A stretch of DNA of 64,000 nucleotides from Sebastes aleutianus (lineage: Eukaryota; Chordata; Actinopteri; Perciformes; Sebastidae): the NCBI GenBank assembly GCA_916700875.1, contig CAKAKS010000183.1, positions 35,725-99,724 on the forward strand. The letters run 5' to 3'. Shown piece after piece: positions 23,856 through 35,179 of this stretch; within the stretch, counting starts at the first letter, position 1; every line of letters begins with the position of its first letter. The position numbers and the translations under genes are program-made. The notes beneath the pieces were generated by a model. It was given only the letters and a program-made list of their open reading frames with translations, was not told the DNA's origin and made no database searches.

Positions 23856-25140
23856 CTCCAGGTGCTGAGGAGGCTCTAGCAGAGGAAGGTGAGTGTGTGT
23901 GAATAATGCAAGCAGGCAGCAGATTCGGGAGCTGTGACAATGAGTCAGCAGCTACACAGATGGGGGGGAAAGCTCTGCTGAGAGTGTTCCCAGACCAACA
24001 CACACTCATGCAGACACTGCACTGAAACATAATGGAGGTATCTGTGATGATGCATACCTGACAAGAATAGCATCTGTTTATTTTCTACACAGAAAATGAC
24101 TCCAGTGTTTGGCCCCTTTTTTTCTGCTCTAGTGTAAAAACGCTGGCACAGAATTTGCCTATAAGGATGCCGGACTTAATTATCAAGTGCTCCGTGACGG
24201 ACAGTGTTGCCTGAAACGAATGATTAGTTTATTGATTTGCTGAAACTGCATATTCATGCTCATTATCATAAGGGGAAGGGGGGGGGAGTGGGGATGAATG
24301 ATGAAGCAAAAGAGGTTAGAGGTAATTCATTGAGACAAATCACATTTTAGTGGCTCATTGCAAAGACCAGGGTCAAATAGTAGCAGTAAATTATTATAAT
24401 TTGAAAGCACCAGAATTGGGATTTTTACATCATTTGAACTTTAAATACCTGCCTGTAAATATCTAACTGAAGTATGCTGAGTATTTGCAAATAAATGTCT
24501 ACAAACAGCATTTAACTACGGCCAGGTGTTTCATCAGAACAAGCAGAAAAAGCCCTGATTTTTCACTCTGTCCTCTTCAGGGGTTCAGTCTGTTAAACTG
24601 CTGAAATCTCGCTTTCCTTGAGGACTGCAGCTATGAGGGCATGTGGAGAGGGCACAGTAGCTGCAGTGGCTGCCGGTAAGAGTGAGCTGCCTGTGCTGAG
24701 AGGCATTGATGGATTATGAGGCAGTATACAATAACACAATGTTTGTAGGCGGTTTGCGTCTCTGTCAGTGACATTTTGCAGGTGAATCAGAGCTCTCAGG
24801 TACTGCTGTGGAGATGAAGAAAGGCTGCTTTAAGCTGTTTCCACACTGACACTCCTCTGCACAGTTATACTAAATACTGCAGCACACTGTACAAAATATT
24901 GTAAGAAACCATCAAGGAAAGCCTGAGTTGCAGTTTATATTTGCTTAAGGGACTGTATGAAAATGATTGTCTTGGGGAGGAGGATGAAAATTTACCTTGC
25001 AGAGCAGCTGGATTCTCGCGATGTCACAAGATCATGCAAGTATCGCAGGATCACATGTCACACAGATATCCATCTTGTCAGGCGTTTGTGTCCGGCAAGC
25101 CAGAGCACGGACCAATCAGCGTCCTGTGGGTTTAGGTGCG
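23856..25140. other. Intergenic, nothing recognised
   Basis: Contains a G-run at 24275-24286 and AT-rich flanks. No splice-consistent coding segment and no element ends were found. The short ORF starting at 24957 runs into the helicase-like fragment described next. Confidence 0.4.
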
Positions 25141-25160
25141 TGAGACGAGAGGCGACAAAA

Positions 25161-25385
25161 ATGGTGGCTCCTGAAGAGGTTAGCGTAGCTGCAATAGCAT
25201 CAGTTACATCAGAACTGGAGAGTATTATTTCATTGAAGGAAGAGCAAAGAACAGCACTGAAAGCTTTTCTTGATGGAAAAGATGTTTTCGCTCTTCTCCC
25301 GACTAGTATTGACAAGCGTTTGATTGACAGATGGTTCATCCAATCGCCAAGAATTTTTTTTAAATTGATGAAGGTTTCTGTGTAA
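25161..25385 (+). pseudogene. Decayed RecQ/DEAD-like helicase N-terminal fragment, repeat-associated
   Basis: The frame reads MVAPEEVSVAAIAS, then ISLKEEQRTALKAF, then DGKDVFALLPT, the pattern of the Q-motif and motif I region of RecQ-like helicase ORFs that recur in fish genomes. In intact relatives LPT continues as G-x-GKS (Walker A). Here LPTSIDKRL has lost the glycines and the Lys-Ser pair, and a stop comes about 28 residues later, so no helicase can be made. No further helicase motifs follow. It could instead be part of an unidentified transposon protein. Confidence 0.5.
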
Positions 25386-25544
25386 CAAACCATCTGGCGA
25401 GTTAGGTGAAAAATGCGAGCCTTGTTAATTCTTTCTTTGGACCCTCCCTTTTTTCTCAAAACCATGTTTTGTTTGTTTAAGATATGCAGACTGTTTAAGG
25501 ACTTTCCATCTTGCAATCAATATGTAGCGATTCTATGAGACTGT

Positions 25545-25895
25545 ATATACAGTACGTTCCAATACACATCATCAAAATCCTACTATTTAGTGTGCCAGAA
25601 AAAGATTTAGTATGTCCCAATACATAGTACGTCAAATGCAGTGTGCCAAAAATACCAGGATGTCCTACTACATCCGGTCACATTTTACAGTATGCAAGCC
25701 AGCATGCTTCTCTGGCTATTCTGACCCACAATCCTCTGTGCAGCGGATATATGAGCAAGAGGGTCAAAGTTCAAGGCGCAATGTTATGATGATGAAGTAG
25801 TATGTCCCAATTGTATGCATACTGAATGCAACAGTATGTACTTTGTAAGGGCAGCTGCTAAAAGTAAAAAGAAAAAGTGTGCGTTTTGGAACATA
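25545..25895. repeat. Repeat rich in 'TAGTATGTCCCAAT' words
   Basis: Phrases 'tagtatgtccca', 'agtacgtcaaatgcagtgtgcca' and 'agtagtatgtcccaat' recur, and the ends (acgttccaatac on the left, gcgttttggaacata on the right) are roughly inverted. Consistent with a MITE of about 340 bp; class unknown. Confidence 0.5.
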
Positions 25896-25919
25896 GCCAC
25901 TATGTACACACAGCAGTAT

Positions 25920-26300
25920 TTTGAGCTTAATGCTAGCATGCTGATGGTAAGCAGATATAATGCTTTACAGCTTAATTTAGCATGTTAGAATGCAACATAA
26001 TTTAATTTGCACTAAACACAAAGAACGGCTGAGAAGATAAGGGATCATCAAAAATATTACAATGCATCCTGCCGGGGACATGAATGTCCGTACCAACTCT
26101 TATGGCAATCCATCCAATATTTGTTGAGACTTCAATTAAAACCACAAATATCAACCTCATGGTGGCGCTAGAGGGAAGGTCGGGGGATGTCTGTACAATT
26201 TTTACGTGAATCCATCCAATAGTTGTTGAGATATTTAAGTCTGGACCAAAGTGGTGGACCGATTGATGGACCAGCATTGCCTCCTTGGAGCCACGCCACT
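25920..26300. repeat. Dispersed repeat, inverted relative to the copy at 30400-30680
   Basis: Shares with 30400-30680 (opposite orientation) the phrases 'gagccacgccactagca', 'gtggtggaccgat' and 'aatccatccaatagttgttgaga'. The left part (aatgctagcatgctgatgg) is related to 31490-31660. It is a common fish interspersed sequence; no terminal repeats identified. Confidence 0.55.
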
Positions 26301-26314
26301 AGCATGGTGTAGTA

Positions 26315-26848
26315 CAGAGGTCTGCAACCTGCGACTACGGAGCCACATGAGGCTCTTAAGCTCCTCTCCAGTGGCTCCCTGTGGATTTTTTTTTTAAATT
26401 GTGGAAATGAATAACTGTTTTTTTGTTTACATTTTCATTTTTTATTTATAATTGTTGTAAGTCTATGCTACGACGGTACGACGGAGTATTAGGGCCACAT
26501 TGAGGGAAAATAAATCTGAGATTTCGAGAATAAAGTCATAATATTATGAGAATAAAGTCAGAAGTTTACGAGAAAAAAAGGTTGTAGTATTATAAGAATA
26601 AAGTCAGAATATTAGTATATGTATAGTACTGTAGTAGTAGTAATTTTACAAGTTATTTTCTTTTTTTTGTAAAGTTATGACTTTATTGTCTTAATATTAC
26701 AACTTTTTTTTCTCGTAAAGTTGTGACTTTATTGTCTTAATATTACGACTTTTATTTCTCGTAAAGTTATGATTTTATTCTCGAAGTCTCAGATTTATTT
26801 ATTTTTGCCTAAAATGGCTCTTTTGATAGTAACGGTTGCTGACCCCTG
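26315..26848. mobile_element. hAT-type MITE with perfect 8-bp target-site duplication
   Basis: Terminal repeats CAGAGGTCTGCAACC (left) and GGTTGCTGACCCCTG (right) are inverted and fit the hAT consensus end CAGGGGTC-GCAACC. The 8 bases GTGTAGTA flank both sides exactly (26307-26314 and 26849-26856), the hAT-superfamily duplication length. The interior contains alternating 'gaataaagtca' and 'tgactttatt' words in opposite orientations, giving a large hairpin. There is no transposase. Confidence 0.92.
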
Positions 26849-27499
26849 GTGTAGTACTTTTAACTGATCTCTTTGACTTTAAAACAAGTATTATTAACAG
26901 TCACTTCAAACAGAGGTCCAGAGTTGTGTCTAGAAGGGAGCCCGCAAACTGCGAAATCTGATCTGAGATATGCAAAAACTCTTAGGAGACTCGCTGCCCG
27001 ATGACCTATCCTTACCTTAACTATTCAAGATCATTGCCTAACCTTAACAATCTTGTGAGTTTCCCCAGTTTGCGGGCTCCCTTCTATTTACTACCAAGGT
27101 CCAGGGGCCCCCTGACCTCTTGGTCCTCTGCCCGATAGACCCAATCAGTAATTCATCCATGATGCATCTATTTTTCTTTATTTTACCCAAACTGATAAAC
27201 ATTTTTTAATCATATCAGCCAGTGTTTTAACTCCAAACCCTCATGTGTGTCACTGAAGAGGACAACCATAACTTACATTTTGAAGTTATGTGGTTTTCAT
27301 ACATGTCAACATTATGATGGTCGATGATGTATATATAAATATAATTTCCTGGCCCTGGTCTGGCTGCCTGCATGGGAAACCTGTAGGGACGTCTCTCAGC
27401 AGAAAGCACTCTCTCCATTTGTCAGCCTTTGACAGCCTCTCTCACCACTGGAGCTGCCTGCACTGCAAGAAATTACCATTTTGACAGGTTATGTTGTCT

Positions 27500-28430
27500 C
27501 ATATTAAGCTATTAAAATTAGAGCTATAACAATTAATTGATTAGTTTGTCAACGGAAAATTGATTTGCAGCTATTTTGGTAATTTTTCAAGCAAAAGATG
27601 AGATTATTTTCTGGTTTCAGTTTCTAAAAACCCTTGTTGAAAAATGCCAGTATAACTAAATAACTCATCTTCTATGCAGGGGTTTACATCTAAATTTTCT
27701 TGAGAAAAGAGAAAAAATAAAGGAAGAAAAAAGCACTTTTTACTGTCACTTAATTTAAGTTAATTGACACTCAAAATGCATTAAATTATTTCACCTTATT
27801 TGTCTTTTTCTTGCTTTCCAAAAGAAAACAAATATTTAGATAGACTCAATAAGGTGGATATCTTTTGCAGTGTGCACACCAGCCTTTACAGTAAACTCCA
27901 CCAGCAGTCCAGTTAATGTGTCCCGGCCAGGAAAACTGACATGCTCTTCCATCATCGTACAATATGTAATGCCTCTGCTGTATGGGGTCTGTATGTGGTG
28001 CAATATGGACAGTGGGTTATGTCCAACAATGGTATCTATGTCCTCTCCTGTAACCTCAGGGAAAAGACACACCCCATGCATGTTTTATTTTCCTCTTTTG
28101 GCCTTTTCTCTAGAAGACATGACAGCTATTTATGGGTCATCAATATTTAACCTGAACATCAAAATGCCTCAGTGTGACATATAAGGTTAAGATCTGTTTT
28201 CAAAAGCTCTGTAATGTAGATTAAGAAGTTGAGGAAGTGATATCAAATCAATAGAATACAGTAATGTGTTGCAGGAGATGAATGACTGTCAGGCTGTAGG
28301 TGAGACATCCATTTAAATAAAGGAGGATAGGAGTGACTGTGTAGACATCTAAGACGTATAAATAGCATGACATTATAAGGACATTTTGCGTGTCATGAGG
28401 ACGCATTTTAGGCTTTTAGGGTGTCATTTG
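27500..28430. other. Intergenic, MITE-like fragment at the left
   Basis: At 27520-27610 'gagctataacaattaattgattagtttgtcaac' is an eroded AGGGCTGCAA-type MITE start. The remainder to 28430 shows nothing I can name. Confidence 0.4.
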
Positions 28431-29720
28431 TAGCTATGCTACACAACAAAACTATGGTAACGTCCGCAGTTAAGGTTGAGGCAACAAAACCACTTAGTTA
28501 GGTTTAGGGAAACTGTAATGGTTGGGCTTAAAATAAGTACATAAACTAACTAAAATACGTATGGAAACAATGTAATATAAGTACGGAAAAACACGTCTCT
28601 AACGTCACTAAAACACACTCACTTTCGTAACTTACAAAACAAAACCATTTGAACCGTCCACCTCCCCCGTCGCCCGTCATAAGCGGCCTTTCTCGCTTTT
28701 TATTCTATGTCACTAGCTCTAGCATATTTACCTGGATGCGTTTACTTTGCAGTCAGTCCAGACATGGCGTACAAATGTCACGCCAAAAGCAAGAAAGGCG
28801 CTCTTATTGCACACTAGATCCCTTGTGCATTATCGTGTCATTTGAATGGGCTGTAAAGGAATAGTTCGACATTTTGGGGAATATGTGACAAATTAAATGA
28901 TTGATATTACTCTCATATCTATACGGTACATGTTAAACTGGATCCAGTAGCCGTTAGCTTAGCTTAAAGACTGGAAACAAGGAGAAACAGCTGGCCTAGC
29001 TTAGGTAACACAACTAGCCTACCAGCACCACTAAGGCTCACTAATTATCACATTGTATGTTGTTTCTTTAATCCGTACAAAAACTTAAGTGTAAAAATTA
29101 CAAGTTGTGGTTCTATGCAGCGTCATGTACCCGATTAGTGTTAATTAGCTCTTTAGATGGAGCCAGGCTAGCTGTTTCCCCGTTTCCAGTCTTTGTGCTA
29201 AGCTAAGCTAAGCGAACCAGCTGATGGCTGTAGCTTCATGTTTAACGTAGAGACACAACTTATCCTCATACAACAGTTCGTATGATTTCTTAAGAAACGT
29301 TTTTCCTAATTTTTCATGTGTTTTCCTACGAATGTCCAGCAACACTTGATGGACGTGTCAATTTCCGCTCCAGTCTTTTCAAAATAAAAGGATTTAGTTA
29401 TGTTTAGGAAAACATCAACTTGGTTAGGTTTAGGCTACAAAAATACTTTATTAGGTTTAGGAAAAGATTGGTTTGTGTTCAAATAATTTCAGAAGTGGCG
29501 TAACTTAAGTAGGCCTACGGAAGTTACGTGACAAAACTACTTAGTTAGGTTCAGGAATAGATCGTGGTTTGAGTTAAAATAACTTAGAAATTCGTGACTT
29601 AAGTATGGATATTACGTGACAAATAAATCAACGCTGACTTCTGGTTTCACACGGGGTACAAGCATCGTTCTCCTGGGCGAAAGTCTGGTGATTGTTGATC
29701 CACCCCGACCTCCTCCCTAC
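28430..29720. repeat. Cluster of interspersed repeats: 'acttagttaggtttagg' family plus a MITE
   Basis: The phrase 'aacaaaaccacttagttaggtttaggg' and variants occur at about 28485-28510, 29410-29465 and 29530-29560, and again at 38050-38090. Between them, a MITE-like element starts AAAGGAATAGTTCGACATTTTGGGG at 28855 and carries complementary halves (gttagcttagctta, gactggaaac versus gtttccagtc, taagctaagctaag at 29181-29212). The outer 'ggtttcac..ggg..tctcctgg..gaaagtctggtgatt' segment (29642-29694) is shared with 38168-38220. Confidence 0.6.
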
Positions 29721-30399
29721 ATGGCGTTTACTGCGCTTTATACTTCCTTGTTCACAATTACGTGGATTACATACAAATTGATTTTGTGGGATGTATATGA
29801 ATTACAGGGCATTACTTTTCATATGTAAAGCTACGAATGGTGTATGAGAACCGCCTGACAGACATGAGAATGGTCAGTCAATCTTCTCATATAACTCTTG
29901 CCAAGAAAAACAATTTCCCAAAATGACGAACTAATCCTTAAAAAGAGTAACCTGACGGTATCAACAACCTCTCCAGCATTACAGTGACCTTTGCTGGTGC
30001 TTCAGACTGCAGTCAGCATGTGGATCTCAGCACGGCCCTCACGGTTCATGGTGATATCCTCTTGTGGTTTTGTATTTGCCAGCCTCCTTTCGCCCTGTGC
30101 AGTGATGTAATTGAAGCGGGAAGGTCACAGCGCCGGTTTTCGTTGATGTTAAGTTTTGAATTTTCTCCCCCAGACAAGCACGCTGACACTGCACACTGGG
30201 CGGGAGGAGCATGTAAACTGAGATCCACATCGCCTGATACCACAAGGACACATCCAGACTGGAGCATTGATAACAGATTCTACCACGGCTACTGGAGAGA
30301 TAGAGATGGTAGGAAAGAAAACATCCATAAACAAGTAATTAATTGTCAGTACTTAGATTTTAAACTAACTGAACATTAGGGTGAGATATTTCTGCTTTT

Positions 30400-30680
30400 T
30401 TAGCCGTGCTAGTGGCGTGGCTCCAGAGATGAGGGCCGATCTATCCACCACTTTGATCCAGACTGGAATACTTTATTGGATGCATTACTGTAAAATTAAA
30501 CACACGCTTTCATGGTCCCCAGAGGATGAATCCTACTGACTTTGTTGATTGTCTGAATTTTCCTCTAGCACCACCATGTGGTTGACTTTTGTGTTTTTGA
30601 GTATGTCTCAACCACTATTGGATGGATTGTCGTGAAATTAGGTTGAGACATTCATGTTTCCCTCAGGATTAATTGTAATT
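30400..30680. repeat. Dispersed repeat, copy inverted relative to 25920-26300
   Basis: Contains 'gctagtggcgtggctcc', 'agcaccaccatgtggttga' and 'tctcaaccactattggatggatt', the complements of phrases at 26130-26305. A continuation of the same family may lie at 31490-31660. Confidence 0.55.
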
Positions 30681-30739
30681 CATTACTAAATCTTTAATCT
30701 AGCGCCATCATATGGGACAATCTTTTAATTTATCCATGG

Positions 30740-31442
30740 TTTATGACCAAAAACCAGGCGGCAACCTCCGGGTCTGAAAAGTGAAGCCAATGCTGAAGTA
30801 CCTTAAACTTGCATTCTTTCTAATAGCCAGCAGGGGGCGACTCCTCTGGTTGCAAAAATAAGTCAGATTGTATAGAAGTCTATGAGAAAATGACCCTACT
30901 TCTCACTTGATTTATTACCTCAGTAAACATTGTAAACATGAGTTTATGGTCTCAATCGCTAGTTTCAAGTCTTCTTCAACACAGCATGATGTTCATTTAG
31001 TAAATTATGGTCCCATTTAGAGTCAAATAGACCATAAAGCAGGGTATGCTTTAGGGCGTGGCTACCTTGTGATTGACAGGATGCTACCACGGCGTTGTGC
31101 GGTCTGGGAGTTGTCCGTGTTTTCATACAACTTTAAATCTTCAGTAGGCAGACATTTTTTGGCATCATTGGGCAAAAAATCCAAAATAACCTTTCAGCAT
31201 ATTGTAATTCAAGTGTTCTGAGAGAAAACTAGACTTCTGCACCTCCTCGTGGCTCTGTTTTCAGACTTTAAAATGAAGGTTAATTGTAACATTTTGGACT
31301 CGTGTCACTTCTGGTTCCAAAAACCAAGATGGCGACGGCCAAAATGTCGAACTCAAGGCTTCAAAACGGCAGTCCACAAACCAATGGGTGATGTCACGGG
31401 GGCTCCGTCCACTTCTTATATACATGTTTATGACCAAAAACC
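30740..31442. mobile_element. Interspersed element bounded by perfect 16-bp direct repeats
   Basis: TTTATGACCAAAAACC occurs exactly at 30740-30755 and 31427-31442. Between them is sequence of the common fish type 'aacctccgggtctgaaaagtgaagccaatgc ... ggttccaaaaaccaagatggcgacggccaaaatg'. A perfect long direct repeat at both ends would fit a target-site duplication made by LINE machinery, but it could also be an internal property of a larger repeat. Confidence 0.55.
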
Positions 31443-31679
31443 TGCAAAAAATGACTCTCCCATCAGCCTCAGCTGTACTTTGTTTAGCTCTAATTAGTGT
31501 TAGCTTTCTAACACGCTATACTAAGAGGGTGAACTTGGTAAACATTATACCCGCTAAACATGTTAGCATTGTCATGATGAGCATGTTATCATTTAGCATG
31601 AAGTACCGCCGTGCCAAAGTGCAGCCTCACAGAGCTGCTAGCACGGCTGTAGACTCTCCAGCGCTGCTTCTTTTCACAG

Positions 31680-33200
31680 ATGAGTGGATGAATAGATGGA
31701 CTCATCAGTTTATAGATTGATCGTTTTATGGGCACACGGAGGGACGGCGGACAATCAGACATATCGATGCTTGTTTTATAGTTAATGTACTCCGTCATGC
31801 ATTATTCCTAGAATACGGTGTGATGGCAGACACTCCACCACAGGATGTGTGAGTGTGTCTACGTCAATGGAAATTGGATAAAGTGATAAAAAGACGAGTG
31901 GGTAATTCATGATGAACTCGTTCCTTCTGATCCGGCCACCACCGCCTTCGCTGGATGGCATCATCTGCTCCGTATCACTATACAGTGATGTAGGGCTGTC
32001 AGTGGCCCGAGGTAAAGAGGTACATTTAACTGGCCTGAGTTTCACTGAGACCATTTGTGGACTTCCACAAGGATGAGGAAATTATGGACGTGGCCTTAAT
32101 TATTAAACAAGTGTGTCAGCAGCCCGGCCTGATGGAGGTAATGCAAAGAGGAAGTGGGCCAGAGAGAGGGCCTCGGGGATCGGGGGGGATGAGAGAGGCG
32201 GGTGGGCTTGGACCTGGGGGTGGGGTAGTGTTAGGCCCAAGGGCTTTGGCTCAAGCATGGGAGATCCAATAATGCTGTCAAAGCTATTTTGCACATTGTT
32301 AACATTCAGAACCTACTCTATGTGAGGCTGTTAGAGGTGGACTACTGGCCTTTTGGTTTTACACAGCGATAAAGCCAACACCAGAGGACACTTGTCATAT
32401 GATACAGAGCAATCATACGATACTGTGCATGCGCAGCTGATTGGGCCACAATGAAAAGGCCCTTGAGAAACTTTTTGGATGACGTCAGCAGGAATGGCAT
32501 GGCATTTTTGTACAAGGGATATGGGATGAGTGTCTGTCTTCAAAGAAATCGATCGGGGAATATCAAGTGAGCCAGAGGCCTGACTCAGGCAAATCGGCCA
32601 TCCTTTGTGTGTGTGTGTGTGCAAGTGTGTGTGCGTGTGTGTAAGAGATAAACCGAATGAAAGATAGAAGCAGTGAGGGAATGAGCACATGCAGCCACAG
32701 TACATCTGCACGCAGGCACAGCTTGTAAACACTCATTCCTTGATAAGGAGACACACAGCTGGCAGACGTTGTGTTCAGACAGTTGTAAGATAGAGCGTAG
32801 AGTGTGGAGGAGGAGGAGGAGAAGGGGGGCGTTGACAGACAGCACCTCAATTAGTTCCACACGTTGATCAGGGATTAACAAGACAGTGGCTTAAACCACA
32901 GTTTCAATTACATGCTTCTCATTTGCATGTGGAGGCTGACACCTGGGTGCTCGTGTTGACCTGAAACGTCCAATAACCATCCACCAGGAAGTGCGTCAAG
33001 TCGACTTTCTAGAGGATGAGTCTGGTGATATTCTATATTTTTCTTGTTGTCAACAAATCCATGAAAACAACAAAAACAACAATTAAGTGATCCTATGTTT
33101 AATTGATCTGACATGTTGCTTTATTAAACATAAACATGGGCACTGTGTAGATGTATTTGAGCCAGTCCTGCATACACCATCATCTTGCCGTAAATATTCA
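31680..33200. other. Intergenic, nothing recognised except a GT microsatellite
   Basis: A (GT)n-type tract lies at 32606-32642 and a G-rich stretch at 32150-32230. ORFs here, including those of about 130 codons on the minus strand, derive from the simple repeat and lack domain signatures. Confidence 0.45.
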
Positions 33201-33204
33201 CTTC

Positions 33205-33768
33205 AGTCAGGGTTCCCAAACTTTTCCATGCCAAGAACCCCCCAAATAACATTATCTTATGGCCGGGGCCCCCCTTTGGCAAGATGTCTTTAAAATCCCA
33301 TTGACAATAATACGGCAAATGTTTAAACAATAAATAAATAGTATAAAACTTCTGAATATATTTCCTTACTTTTATTAACGCAATAATAATTACATTTGTC
33401 TTTCAAATATTTAATCATTCCATTAGATTCAATAGTTCTCTTTTCCAATAGAAGCATTGTTTGTCAGTTTAGTTAACTACATTCAACAACATTGTGCGTG
33501 TTCCTGTGTGTTTGTGTCTGCTCGTCAGGTCTTTTCATTTCCAAAAACGTGCTTAGGTTTGTAACTAAGCTAGCAATCTAAATTTCAGGAGAGGAGCAGA
33601 GCAGCTTCGTGGCAGGCACAGACCGTTACAGGGCAACACTGACAGCTTACAATAATAATAATACAATTTTATTTTTTTAAATGTATCTTTTTAGCATTTT
33701 CCCTCATCTTTCCTCCAATGTGTTAAGGCTCCCTTGGCCCCCACTTTGAAAATCACTGCACTAGAGCA
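33205..33768. mobile_element. hAT-like MITE with imperfect inverted ends
   Basis: The left end CAGGGTTCCCAAACTTTTCC and the right end CCCCCACTTTGAAAATCACTG are imperfect inverted repeats of the hAT type (CAGTG-TTCTCAAA-TGGGG). The sequence between is AT-rich with no ORF. A target duplication is not clear. Confidence 0.6.
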
Positions 33769-33902
33769 CCAAATTTGCAGCTGAAAATAGTCCCCGAAAA
33801 ATCGTTTTCTAAAAACTACAGTGCTCAGCTGTTTTAGGAAACTATTCAGTCTTTTATAAAAATTCAACTACATATTTGTGACTCGTTTAAAGAGATGGAC
33901 GA

Positions 33903-34113
33903 GTGCGGCTGGTTAGCTCAGTCGGTAGAGCGAGCGCACATGTATGGCCAAGGCGTTGTCCTGGCAGCGGTGGACCCGGGTTCGAATCCGGCCTGTGGTC
34001 CTTTCCGCATGTCAATTCTCTCTCTCCCCCTTTCAACACTCTATCCACTGTCCTATCAATAAAAATGCTTAAAAATGCCCCCAAAAAATAACTTTAAAAA
34101 AAAAAAAAAAAAA
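33903..34113 (+). mobile_element. tRNA-derived SINE with target-site duplication and A-tail
   Basis: Box A GGTTAGCTCAGTCGGTAGAG and box B GGTTCGAATCC are intact but lie too far apart for a true tRNA. The body ends in AATAAAAATGC..CCCCCAAAAAATAAC and an A-run of about 20. AGAGATGGACGA flanks both sides (33891-33902 and 34114-34125), a clear target-site duplication. The tail fits LINE-assisted retroposition. Confidence 0.9.
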
Positions 34114-34434
34114 AGAGATGGACGAACACATTTCTTTGTAGAATTTGTTGACAATAAGAAAAATATAGAATATCACCAACCTTACCCTTTAAACCTCACT
34201 GACAAACTATGTGCTCTGCAGCCAAACATTGTTCAAACCCTGATAACTTTATAATTAAATTCTAGTGGAGATCCTAAAGTTTCCAGAGATACCAAATATG
34301 TCAGGTTGACTTTTGGGAAATTGGTTCTAAAATGATGTACAAAATACTTCCTTTTGATGGAGTGGTGTGTTTTAATAAGTGTAAATATCACAGAGTTTCC
34401 ATGAAGAGTTGGAAGAAGCCAGTACAGAATATAC

Positions 34435-35172
34435 TGTCATGGTCGTGCTCCAGCTTGTGTCTCTTGTGTTTCCCACTCCTTTTGTCTTCCATGTCCCCGG
34501 CTTGTCTTTGTGTGTGTAAAGGTGTGTTTCATCCTGTCCTGCTGCCAGGAGGGTGGAAAGAGGAGATGTCACGCATCATCAACGCATCATATCTTTGGGG
34601 TACAACATATGCGCATTACAATCTGGTCTGCACTCGCCAAATGTGAGCCAATAGCAACGTACGACCGCAGCTCCAGTTACACTGTGCATGTGTCGTACCC
34701 CATAGCTAAAGACCCATGTCCCAGCCTCTTTCAATAGGCCTTGTCCTGCTCTCAACCTGGGCCCAGTCTACCTAAACACAGTGTCATCAATCTGCTCTTC
34801 ACCTCTCGAGGCTCCCAGCTCTGCACACACCGGTCAGCAATCTACTCTTCCGCAGTATATCAACCCTGGTTTTCCTCCCAGTCCTCACCAGATTGTTCCG
34901 TCTACGTTTCAGGTTGGTCCTTGTGTTTTCTAGTTTTTGCATGATCTCCTTGTGTGTTGTTTGCTGTCTGGCCTAATCCTGTTCTCCTGTACTTCAGGAT
35001 CACAGCCAGCCCTCCTGCTGGCCTGCCTGCTCCTCAAGCCAGCCCACGTTCATCCACTCTGCTCAGCCGGATCTGCCGATCCTCTTCACCCGTATCAATA
35101 AATCAGTTAAACTTCTTCTGTCTCCCGCCAGTGTCCTGTGTTTGGGTCCACCCAACTAACCACACCATGACA
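34435..35172 (+). mobile_element. Probable solo LTR (TG...CA ends)
   Basis: The block begins TGTCATGG and ends CCATGACA, the short inverted TG/CA termini of LTRs. It contains AATAAA at 35097-35102, 70 bases before the end, as in an R region. Flanks are TATAC and TATAA, an imperfect 5-base duplication. It is 738 bp, with no gag or pol on either side, which fits recombination down to one LTR. A DNA element with TIR TGTCATGGT is the alternative. Confidence 0.6.
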
Positions 35173-35179
35173 TATAATG

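Noticed and set aside
33903..33990. A tRNA gene
   Set aside because: Boxes A and B are good, but they are too far apart for a cloverleaf, and the unit ends in an A-tail with target duplications, so it is a SINE.
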